Source: CAZFRF01 sp964540925
GTDB taxonomy: Bacteria; Patescibacteriota; Microgenomatia; Levybacterales; UBA12049
DNA: 25,191 nt
Assembly (NCBI GenBank): GCA_964540925.1
Contig: CAZIOR010000007.1
Span: 1 to 25,191 of the forward strand
Direction of reading: 5' to 3'
This document shows positions 6,984 to 13,518 of this stretch, in pieces (positions within the stretch are counted from its first letter, which is position 1; every line of letters starts with the position of its first letter). The notes under the pieces were generated by a model, which saw only the letters and a list, made by a program, of their open reading frames with translations, did not search any database and was not told the origin of the DNA. Position numbers and translations under genes: made by a program.

Positions 6984-7017
6984 TTGACATTGTATATTCA
7001 AAAAATTACAATGTCAA
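6984..7017. promoter_or_regulatory. Palindromic divergent promoter/operator between hxlR and LUD genes
   Basis: A perfect 11-base inverted repeat has arms TTGACATTGTA (6984-6994) and TACAATGTCAA (7007-7017) and a 12-base spacer. Each arm supplies the -35 of one promoter and the -10 of the other. On the plus strand TTGACA (6984-6989), 17 bases, TACAAT (7007-7012), then six bases to the ATG at 7019. On the minus strand TTGACA (7017-7012), 17 bases, TACAAT (6994-6989). The two fully overlapping promoters form a symmetric site that a homodimeric HxlR regulator could occupy, blocking both. Confidence 0.85.
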
Positions 7018-7018
7018 T

Positions 7019-7633
7019 ATGAATAAATGGAATAAAAAAGCAGATGAGAATTTAATTAAAGATGTTATTGATTCTCTCCAGAAAAATAATATTGCCACTT
7101 TTGTAGTCGAAGATAAAGAAGAAGCTCGTCAGAAATTTCTCGAATTAGTTCCAGTAGGTTCTGAAGTCATGAATAATACTTCAGTAACCATTGATGAATC
7201 CGGTATAGCCTGGGAAATTTTAGAATCTGGAAAATATGATGGGGTAAAAAATAAATTGATGGCAATGGATAATGCTACTCAAAAAAAGGAAATGAAAAAA
7301 TTAGGATCTGTTTCCGAATACGCCGTAGGAAGTGTTCATGCAATTACTAGAGATGGAAAAATCATGATTGCTTCAAGATCGGGAAGTCAAATTCCTGGAT
7401 ATGCGTATGGTGCAGATCATGTGATTTGGTTTGTTGGTAGTCAAAAATTAGTCAATACACTTGAAGATGGTTTTAAGAGAATTTATGAATATGATTTGCC
7501 ATTAGAATCTGAAAGAGCTACGAAAGCATATGGTACAAATGGAAGTGAAGTTGCAAAAATTTTAATCTTCAATAAAGAGCCAATACCAAATAGATCTACG
7601 GTGGTTATTATTAAAGAACCGATTGGCTATTAA
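7019..7633 (+). CDS. LUD-domain (LutC/YkgG-like) protein
   Basis: This 204-residue soluble protein carries a LUD domain (formerly DUF162). The family-typical core is VMNNTSVTIDESGI near residue 50, GSVHAITRDGKIMIASRSGSQIPGYAYGADHVIWFVG (about 102-140) and the VNTLEDGFKRIYEYDLP segment that follows. In LutABC, LUD proteins take part in L-lactate oxidation. Here it stands alone without LutA or LutB, and lacks iron-sulfur cysteine motifs, so lactate use is not supported. The start at 7019 is fixed by a consensus promoter whose -10 ends six bases upstream. It is divergent from the HxlR regulator and followed by sodN after a 37-base gap with its own promoter. Solo LUD proteins of this size are common and uncharacterised; a role in stress or redox metabolism is inferred from location. 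Confidence 0.88.
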   Translation: MNKWNKKADENLIKDVIDSLQKNNIATFVVEDKEEARQKFLELVPVGSEVMNNTSVTIDESGIAWEILESGKYDGVKNKLMAMDNATQKKEMKKLGSVSEYAVGSVHAITRDGKIMIASRSGSQIPGYAYGADHVIWFVGSQKLVNTLEDGFKRIYEYDLPLESERATKAYGTNGSEVAKILIFNKEPIPNRSTVVIIKEPIGY

Positions 7634-7635
7634 TT

Positions 7636-7664
7636 TTGACAAAAACTCCTATTGGTATTATTAT
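7636..7664 (+). promoter_or_regulatory. sodN promoter (consensus, leaderless)
   Basis: TTGACA (7636-7641) is a perfect -35. A 17-base spacer is followed by TATTAT (7659-7664), then six bases to the ATG at 7671. The transcript is predicted to start on the start codon and to run through sodN, sodX and the methyltransferase gene. Confidence 0.75.
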
Positions 7665-7670
7665 TGATTA

Positions 7671-8150
7671 ATGTTTAAAAGCCTAATAAACAGATTTATT
7701 CCAGAAATTACAGCTTATGCTCACTGCGATATTCCTTGTGGTTTATATGATCCAAATCCCGCTCAACTTGCAGCCCATACGATAATTAGAATGACATCTT
7801 TCTTGCTTGATGTTAAAAGGGATAATGAAACAAAAGCAGAACATGATGTTGCTAGAGTAACACGCGTAAAAGAAGAACACGCTGATAGATTGGAAGAAGA
7901 ATTGGTGACTTTAATGAATGATTATTTTAAAGAGGAGCATTTTAATGAGCATCCAAATCTTAAAGCATTATTTAATAACGCATTTAAAGCAGTAGGAAAG
8001 GCCAGGCAAGGAATCGATATGGATTCAGCCAGAGATGCATTAGAAAATGTTTTGCAAATTGCAGAGATTTTCTATCTTACTAAAAATGTCACTCCGTTTA
8101 GAATGAAATCAATTTATCCAACTGAGTTGGAAATTGTATCCTACAAATAA
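7671..8150 (+). CDS. sodN: Nickel superoxide dismutase precursor
   Basis: NiSOD disproportionates superoxide using a nickel ion held in an N-terminal hook. This 159-residue precursor begins with a 17-residue propeptide ending in Ala-Tyr-Ala, followed by HCDIPCGLYDP (residues 18-28). Cleavage after Ala17 would free His1, Cys2 and Cys6 of the mature protein, the known nickel ligands, with Tyr9 and Asp3 also conserved. The helical body includes VKEEHADRLEEELVTLMNDYFKEEHF, matching the family. A C-terminal extension (from NVTPFRMKSIYP onward) resembles cyanobacterial/marine forms more than the shorter Streptomyces enzyme. The propeptide is not a normal export signal, so the enzyme is probably cytoplasmic. 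Its stop overlaps the start of the maturation protease by one base (TAATG). It has its own strong promoter. Confidence 0.96.
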   Translation: MFKSLINRFIPEITAYAHCDIPCGLYDPNPAQLAAHTIIRMTSFLLDVKRDNETKAEHDVARVTRVKEEHADRLEEELVTLMNDYFKEEHFNEHPNLKALFNNAFKAVGKARQGIDMDSARDALENVLQIAEIFYLTKNVTPFRMKSIYPTELEIVSYK

Positions 8151-8437
8151 TGCTTCTTTTTTCAAGATTTAAAATTTCAGGTCACAGCATGGAGCCAAAA
8201 ATTAATGATGGAGAGCATGTAATAGCAACAAATATTCCATTTATTTTAAAGAAACTAAAGACTAATGATATTATTGTATTTAAAAAATATGGACAATATT
8301 TTGTTAAAAAGATTTTCAGAATAACTAAAGGCGAATATTTTGTTATTGGAGAGAATAAGAACGATAGTTTAGATAGTAGGAGATTTGGAGCAATTTCTTT
8401 TAAGGATATTTGTGGTAAAGTAATTTATAAATTTTAA
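8150..8437 (+). CDS. sodX: S26-family NiSOD maturation protease (SodX-like)
   Basis: This 95-residue signal-peptidase-like enzyme is predicted to cut the SodN propeptide before His18 so that nickel can bind. The Ser/Lys dyad is visible: Ser13 in SGHSMEP and Lys53 (or 54) in YFVKKIF. The last conserved box reads GENKNDSLDSRRFGAI (67-82). It lacks the N-terminal membrane anchor and the large insert of housekeeping signal peptidase I, as is usual for SodX proteins, so it probably acts on the cytoplasmic side. It starts on the last base of the sodN stop codon and ends on the first base of the next gene's ATG, so translation of all three is coupled. The function is inferred from family and position; the position next to sodN makes it strong. 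Confidence 0.93.
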   Translation: MLLFSRFKISGHSMEPKINDGEHVIATNIPFILKKLKTNDIIVFKKYGQYFVKKIFRITKGEYFVIGENKNDSLDSRRFGAISFKDICGKVIYKF

Positions 8438-8946
8438 TGCTGAATTTATTAATTTTATTGATCATAGTTTTTTTACTAATTTTTCTATCTATGGTTTGGC
8501 CTCCCGATAGTCCTTGGGCACCATGGTGGAGAACAAATAAAAAAACAGCAAAAGCTATTTGTAAATTAGCAAAAATAAATAAAAAAGATTTTGTTATTGA
8601 TTTAGGTTGTGGGGATGGAGAAGCGTTATTAGAGGCAGGAAAACTTGGTGCTCGCGGATTGGGTGTTGAAATTGACCCGACTAGAGTATTTATCGCAAGA
8701 TTAAGAATACTTGTGCATAAATTAAATAAGAGAATTTTTATTAAAAGAAGCAATTTATTTGAAGAAAATCTGTCTGAAGCCTCTGTAATAATAGTATATT
8801 TAGTACCTAAGACTTTAAATAGATTATTGCCTAAATTTAAAAAACAATTAAAAAAAGGAACGAGGATTGTAAGCTATAGATATGACATTAATTTAAAATC
8901 AGCAAAAATAGACAAAGAAAATAATTTAAGACTATATATTATCTAA
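8437..8946 (+). CDS. Membrane-anchored SAM-dependent methyltransferase (FAM173/ATPSCKMT-like)
   Basis: This 169-residue protein has one N-terminal membrane segment (about 3-20), a Trp/Pro-rich stretch (WPPDSPWAPWW, 21-31) and a compact class I methyltransferase domain with SAM motif I VIDLGCGDGE at 53-62 and an acidic post-motif GVEIDP about 20 residues later. The short fold and the VIIVYLVPKTLNRLLPKF segment resemble the FAM173 family. Its eukaryotic members are protein lysine methyltransferases acting on inner-membrane proteins (ATP synthase c-subunit, adenine nucleotide translocase). It begins on the last base of the sodX stop (TAATG) and overlaps the convergent FemAB gene by eight bases. 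Substrate unknown; the coupling to sodNX may be functional or only shared transcription. No residue directly shows a link to nickel. Confidence 0.85.
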   Translation: MLNLLILLIIVFLLIFLSMVWPPDSPWAPWWRTNKKTAKAICKLAKINKKDFVIDLGCGDGEALLEAGKLGARGLGVEIDPTRVFIARLRILVHKLNKRIFIKRSNLFEENLSEASVIIVYLVPKTLNRLLPKFKKQLKKGTRIVSYRYDINLKSAKIDKENNLRLYII

Positions 8947-9877
8947 ATTTTAGAAGAGTCCATCTAATTTTATCTGCAATTTTATATAGAAAATATAATT
9001 TATTATTAATCACAAAATCAAAACTTCCTACGTATTCAACTGGTCTTGGGTTGTATCCTTGTTTAAATCTGTGAAATCCAAACCAGGGATCATTAGGATT
9101 AGGATTTTCGCCTAATGCTCCCCACATATCAAAATTTTTTAATCCTAGGCTTCTCCCAAATTTAATTGCTTCCCACATTAATAAATTAGATGCCATTACT
9201 TCTCTATGCTTACTACTAGATGACCCGTAAGGATAATAGAGGGTGTCCCCAAATACAAAAAGTATCCATGCTGCTAAAGTTTCATTGTTATATTTTGCAA
9301 TAAAAAGATGTGCTGACAGCTCGTCTGTGTTAATTTTTTCAGAAGACTTTAATGTGTCCCACATTAGCTGATGATATTTTTGAGTATGGGAATAAAACTT
9401 TTGTCTTTCGGTTGTTTCTTTTGTTAAATTTAAGTAATCTTTAAATCCAGATTCTGAATTATCTTTTAATATTGTAACTCCTTTTTTTTGTGCAAGTTTA
9501 ATATTATATCGAGTTTTTTGACTCATATTTTTAAGTAACTCTTCTTCGGATTTACTAATATCAAGAATGAAATTATATTTAGTAAATAATGGATGCGCTG
9601 CTGGTGTAATGTTTTTAAAATTATATGTTGCATTACCCTTTTCAATATTTGGCTCAATTTGAATAAAAATACAATTTTCATTTTCACCAATTATTTGTAA
9701 TTCATTTAATAATTCTTGTGTAATATTATTACCTTTTGGTAAATAACCAATTGTAAATTTTGTTTTTGGAATTGGATGAATGGTTAATATAAAATTTTTT
9801 CCAGTTACAACTTTAATTCCGGTTTTTTCTCGAAATTCACCCCATTTTTTTGACTGAAGAGGATGTATATTTTTCAT
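8939..9877 (-). CDS. FemAB/FmhB-family aminoacyltransferase
   Basis: This 312-residue protein has the double-GNAT fold of FemABX enzymes, which use aminoacyl-tRNA to add residues to the peptidoglycan stem peptide of lipid II. Visible features are the N-terminal HPLQSKKWGEFREKTG, the QIEPN segment near 100, KYNFILDISKSEEELLKNMSQKTRYNIKLAQKKGV (about 125-160), and the C-terminal HLFIAKYNNETLAAWILFVFGDTLYYPYGSSSSKHREVMASNLLMWEAIKFGRSLG followed by FDMWGALG and FHRFKQGYNP. These are typical of the family. Length is somewhat shorter than staphylococcal FemA (about 420) because the coiled-coil arm is small. It lies seven bases after uvrD on the same strand and likely shares its transcript. The amino acid it adds cannot be read from sequence. 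Confidence 0.9.
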   Translation of the reverse strand: MKNIHPLQSKKWGEFREKTGIKVVTGKNFILTIHPIPKTKFTIGYLPKGNNITQELLNELQIIGENENCIFIQIEPNIEKGNATYNFKNITPAAHPLFTKYNFILDISKSEEELLKNMSQKTRYNIKLAQKKGVTILKDNSESGFKDYLNLTKETTERQKFYSHTQKYHQLMWDTLKSSEKINTDELSAHLFIAKYNNETLAAWILFVFGDTLYYPYGSSSSKHREVMASNLLMWEAIKFGRSLGLKNFDMWGALGENPNPNDPWFGFHRFKQGYNPRPVEYVGSFDFVINNKLYFLYKIADKIRWTLLKFR

Positions 9878-9884
9878 ACTTAGG

Positions 9885-11726
9885 TTAATCGTTAAATGCT
9901 GTATGTAAATTCTTTTGCAAAGTTCCCTCAGGTAATTCTAATATAAATCTGGATACAATATTCATTGTCCTTTGTCCAAAGAAAAGTCTTTTTCTTGCAT
10001 AACTAAGAAATAGTTTTTCTTTTGCCCTAGTCATTCCAACATAGCAGAGTCGTCTTTCTTCTTCAAGTTCACTTTTTTCCATAAGGCTTCTTGAGTGTGG
10101 GAATAAGCCTTCTTCCATACCTACCATAAATACGATTTTGAATTCTAAGCCTTTTGCAGCATGGAGCGTCATAAGATTAACTGCGTCTTTTTTTCCATCT
10201 TGTTCTTCAACATGATCTGGCATATATTCTTGTTCTACTAAAGCAACGTTTTCTAAAAATTGACCTAAATTGGGAAATGATAATGCAACAGATCTGAGTT
10301 CTTTTATGTTCTCAAGTCTAGCAATATCTTCTTCATCTTTATCGTCAAAGAGACTTAGGTATTCTGTAGCTTTTAATACATTATCCAAAAGTTCTATGGT
10401 CGGAATTTCTTCTATATTTTTGTCTTCCAAAGTTAAAGTAAAATCCATAAATTTATTGAATCTTGTTTTGCCAATTTTTTCTAATCTTTTAAGTGCAATT
10501 TTATCTTTGGGATTAGCAATTACTTTTAAATAAGATAGAACATCTTTAATTTCTTTTCTGTCATAGAATCTGGTTCCTCCTATTAATGTATAAGGCATGG
10601 AATTATGCAAAAAAACTTCTTCAATGCTTCTTGATTGAGCATTGGTTCTGTATAAAACACAAAAATCGCTATATTTAAAAGACGGAAAATCTTCTTTTAT
10701 CTTTATAATATTATTGATGATAAACTCAGCTTCTTTTTGTTCGTTGATGGCTTCAAAAATAAATAAATCTTCGCCAGTTTTATTTTCTGTCCAAAGCTGA
10801 AGTACTGGATGGCTTGTATTTTTAGAAATTACAGCTGATGCAGCATCTAGAATTCTTTGCGTAGATCGATAATTTTGGGACAGGGAAAAAGTTTTTGTAT
10901 TTTTAAAATCATCTTTGAATTTAGCCAGATTTAAATAGTCTGCGCCTCTAAAACTATATATACTTTGAGAAAAATCACCAACTACACAAATATTGTTAAA
11001 TTTAGCTGCAAGCATTTTTGTTAATAAATATTGAGCATGGTTAGTATCTTGATATTCGTCGACCATAATATATTGAAATTTGTTTTGATATTTTTCTAAA
11101 ACGCTTGGATTTTGTTTAAAAAGCTCAACTGTTTTTAAAATTAAGTCATCAAAATCTAAGGCGCCATTTTCTTTAAGTATTTTTTGGTAGATTAAATACA
11201 CTCGAGAAACAACTTCTTGGAAATGTCCTCTGGCATACTCTGGATATTGAGATTCATTAATTAATTCATTTTTAGCTTGAGAAATGGTATTTAAAACTGA
11301 AGATGGTTTGTATTCTTTAATTGATAATCCTAATAAATTGAAAGCTTCTTTAATTGCGTCTTTTTGATCTTGAGTGTCATAAATAACAAAATTTTTAGGT
11401 ATTCCAATATTAACTCCTTCAATCCTAAGTAACTTGGCGCATAGCGCATGAAAGGTTGAGATCGTTGGTAGATCAAGTAATTTTTTACCCTGTTTTGCAT
11501 AAAAGTTTTCCATTCTTTCTTTCATCTCTTTTGCGGCTTTGTTTGTAAATGTAACCATGAGGATATTGAGTGGATCTACGCCTTCTTCAATTAAGTTAAT
11601 TACTCTATATGTTAGAACTCTTGTTTTACCGCTTCCTGCGCCCGCTAAAATGATCATAGGGCCATCTTTTTGGATTACTGCATTAACTTGTTCTTTGTTC
11701 AAGTCCTTGAGAAAATCTTTGTTCAT
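9885..11726 (-). CDS. uvrD: UvrD/PcrA-type superfamily 1 DNA helicase
   Basis: This is a 3'-5' SF1A helicase of the UvrD/Rep/PcrA group, used in nucleotide excision repair and replication restart. I start it at the ATG at 11726 (613 residues), because the family start LNKEQVNAV directly follows; the longer frame to 11783 would run through the divergent tpiA start. Motifs in order: Walker A AGAGSGKT (28-35), Ia TFTNKAAKEM, II DEYQDTN, III GDFSQSIYSFRGA, IV QNYRST, V LMTLHAAKGLEF and VI YVGMTRAKEKL. It is about 100 residues shorter than typical UvrD because it stops soon after motif VI and lacks the C-terminal RNA-polymerase-binding tail. It is divergent from tpiA across an 18-base gap, with only a weak TATCAT at 11740-11735 as -10. 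Confidence 0.94.
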   Translation of the reverse strand: MNKDFLKDLNKEQVNAVIQKDGPMIILAGAGSGKTRVLTYRVINLIEEGVDPLNILMVTFTNKAAKEMKERMENFYAKQGKKLLDLPTISTFHALCAKLLRIEGVNIGIPKNFVIYDTQDQKDAIKEAFNLLGLSIKEYKPSSVLNTISQAKNELINESQYPEYARGHFQEVVSRVYLIYQKILKENGALDFDDLILKTVELFKQNPSVLEKYQNKFQYIMVDEYQDTNHAQYLLTKMLAAKFNNICVVGDFSQSIYSFRGADYLNLAKFKDDFKNTKTFSLSQNYRSTQRILDAASAVISKNTSHPVLQLWTENKTGEDLFIFEAINEQKEAEFIINNIIKIKEDFPSFKYSDFCVLYRTNAQSRSIEEVFLHNSMPYTLIGGTRFYDRKEIKDVLSYLKVIANPKDKIALKRLEKIGKTRFNKFMDFTLTLEDKNIEEIPTIELLDNVLKATEYLSLFDDKDEEDIARLENIKELRSVALSFPNLGQFLENVALVEQEYMPDHVEEQDGKKDAVNLMTLHAAKGLEFKIVFMVGMEEGLFPHSRSLMEKSELEEERRLCYVGMTRAKEKLFLSYARKRLFFGQRTMNIVSRFILELPEGTLQKNLHTAFND

Positions 11727-11736
11727 ACCGTATAAT
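11707..11736 (+). promoter_or_regulatory. tpiA promoter
   Basis: TTGAGA (11707-11712), an 18-base spacer and a perfect TATAAT (11731-11736) lie eight bases before the ATG at 11745. The -35 falls within the first codons of uvrD on the other strand. Predicted leader is zero to two bases. Confidence 0.65.
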
Positions 11737-11744
11737 GATACCAC

Positions 11745-12404
11745 ATGGATAGAGTAATTTTGGTTGCAAATCTTAAGTCCCACAAGACCGAATCTGAGGC
11801 TAAAATATGGCTAGATGAGCTAAAAAAAATTGATAAATCCTTCTTTTTTAGACACGAAATTATAGTATCTGTTCCATTTACTTTATTAGATTTTTTTAAG
11901 ACATCAATTACTATGGATAATTTAAAAATATCTATAGCAGCAGAAGACATATCTGAATTTGACGAAGGAGCTTATACAGGAGAAATTAATGCAAAACAAA
12001 TTAAAGAATTTGCAAATTTTGTTTTGATTGGTCATTCCGAAAGAAGGATAAATTTTAATGAGAACGACGATATTTTGGCTAAAAAGGTTGAAATGGCGTT
12101 AAAATATAATTTAACTCCTATATTTATTATCCAAAAAGAAGATGATTTTATTCCAGATGGAGTTGAGCTTATTGCTTATGAACCAGTTGCGGCTATTGGT
12201 AGTGGCCAACCAGAGTCTTCTGAAAAAGCAGATCAAATTGCGCTGGCGATTAAACAAAAAGGAAACTATATTGTTTTGTACGGCGGAAGTGTAAGTTCAA
12301 ATAATGTAAAAGAGTTTACTGTAAAAGAAAATATAAGTGGTGTATTGGTTGGTAGCGCAAGTTTAGATGCACAAGAGTTTATTAAAATTATCCAAAATGC
12401 TTAA
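11745..12404 (+). CDS. tpiA: Triosephosphate isomerase (compact)
   Basis: TpiA interconverts dihydroxyacetone phosphate and glyceraldehyde 3-phosphate in glycolysis. All catalytic residues are present: Asn9 and Lys11 in VANLKSHK, His97 in IGHSERR and Glu146 in AYEPVAAIGSG (the base, at the start of the flexible loop). The phosphate-binding YGGSVSSNN follows near residue 178. At 219 residues it is about 30 shorter than the usual ~250, a size closer to archaeal enzymes, although the loop sequence is bacterial in style with Ala in place of the common Trp after YEPV. The last codons overlap the next gene by eight bases, which suggests a tpiA-LCP transcript. The start is set by the promoter at 11707-11736. 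Confidence 0.95.
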   Translation: MDRVILVANLKSHKTESEAKIWLDELKKIDKSFFFRHEIIVSVPFTLLDFFKTSITMDNLKISIAAEDISEFDEGAYTGEINAKQIKEFANFVLIGHSERRINFNENDDILAKKVEMALKYNLTPIFIIQKEDDFIPDGVELIAYEPVAAIGSGQPESSEKADQIALAIKQKGNYIVLYGGSVSSNNVKEFTVKENISGVLVGSASLDAQEFIKIIQNA

Positions 12405-13518
12405 AAAAAGAAGGCGAATTATTATTGCTGTTGTTTTTGTGGGTTTAATACTGGGTATCTTTTTTTGGAAAACCGCTTCTTTTTATCCTTTCATTTTTCA
12501 TCTAGTCTTTGACAAAGAAGTTAAGCTTAAACAGGCTACTCCAACTAAAATAAATATTTTGATTTTGGGTATTGGTGGAGGAAAACACGATGGGCCAAAT
12601 CTAACGGATACAATAATATTAGCTAATTTAGATGAGGCAAAAAATAAAGTTATCTTAGCCTCTATACCTAGGGATTTATGGGTACCCGATTTAACAGGAT
12701 CAGTTAAGAAAATAAATGAAGCATATAATCAGGGAGAGCAAAAGCGTAAGGGAGGCGGTTTAAGTTTAGCAAAAGCCGTTGTGGGAAAAGTTACTGGTCA
12801 ACCAATTGATTATGCTGTTAGAATTGATTTTTCAGGTTTTGTCGAAGCAGTTGATATTATCGGTGGATTAGATATTAATATTGATAACACATTTGATGAT
12901 TATGAGTATCCAATTTCAGGCAAAGAAGATGATAAATGTGGGTTTACGGATGAAGACATAGAAGCTTTTGTTGCTACTACTTCTGCAGAGGTGGATTTGC
13001 AAGAAAAATTTTCATGTAGATATAAACACTTACATTTTGATAAAGGATTAAATCACATGAATGGAGAAACAGCTTTAGAGTATGTTAGATCAAGACATGC
13101 TTTAGGTGTTGAGAGTGGAGATTTTGCCAGAAGCAAAAGGCAACAAAAAGTAATTACAGCTTTTAGGGATAAGCTTTTTTCTGCTGAAACATTAATTAAC
13201 CCAACTAGAATAATTAATCTTTATACTGTTATTAAAGGAAGTATAGATACTGATATTACTTCTGATGAGTTTGATGATTTTATAAGACTAGCTCAGAAAA
13301 TGAGAGGATCCAAAATTCAAAATGCCAATATTGATATTGGAGACTATGTAAATAGCAGGCCTGGGCTTTTAGAAGAAGCACCAATTTCTAGCGAATATGA
13401 TTTTCTTTCAGTATTAATTCCAAGAATAGGAAACGGTGATTTCTCTGAAATACAATCTTATTTAGATTGCGAAATTAAAAAGGGAAATTGCTCAATATCT
13501 CCAAAAACTTCTAATTAA
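12397..13518 (+). CDS. LytR-CpsA-Psr (LCP) family cell-wall glycopolymer ligase
   Basis: LCP proteins transfer lipid-linked glycopolymers onto peptidoglycan outside the membrane. From the chosen start the protein has 373 residues: a basic N-terminus (KKRRR), one membrane segment (about 8-24) and the extracytoplasmic LCP domain. Visible motifs are LILGIGGG (55-62), LTDTIILANLD with Asp71, ASIPRDLWVP (88-97) and, near 229-251, YVRSRHALGVESGDFARSKRQQK with the Arg residues that bind pyrophosphate. An in-frame ATG at 12367 would add ten residues, but the ATG at 12397 gives the common short overlap with tpiA (eight bases) and a proper signal anchor. Two Cys pairs in the CGFTDEDIEAF/FSCRYKH region and the CEIKKGNC tail may form disulfides. 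It is convergent with the DUF2298 gene, overlapping it by eight bases. Confidence 0.92.
   Translation: MLKKRRRIIIAVVFVGLILGIFFWKTASFYPFIFHLVFDKEVKLKQATPTKINILILGIGGGKHDGPNLTDTIILANLDEAKNKVILASIPRDLWVPDLTGSVKKINEAYNQGEQKRKGGGLSLAKAVVGKVTGQPIDYAVRIDFSGFVEAVDIIGGLDINIDNTFDDYEYPISGKEDDKCGFTDEDIEAFVATTSAEVDLQEKFSCRYKHLHFDKGLNHMNGETALEYVRSRHALGVESGDFARSKRQQKVITAFRDKLFSAETLINPTRIINLYTVIKGSIDTDITSDEFDDFIRLAQKMRGSKIQNANIDIGDYVNSRPGLLEEAPISSEYDFLSVLIPRIGNGDFSEIQSYLDCEIKKGNCSISPKTSN

Noticed and set aside
7019..7633. Lactate utilisation operon (LutABC)
   Set aside because: Only a solo LUD domain is present, with no LutA/LutB iron-sulfur proteins in the window.
11727..11783. N-terminal extension of UvrD to an ATG at 11783
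   Set aside because: The extension covers the divergent tpiA promoter and start and has no helicase homology; the conserved N-terminus begins right after the ATG at 11726.
12367..12396. Earlier ATG for the LCP protein
   Set aside because: It would add ten residues and enlarge the overlap with tpiA to 38 bases; the start at 12397 gives a normal signal anchor and a short overlap.
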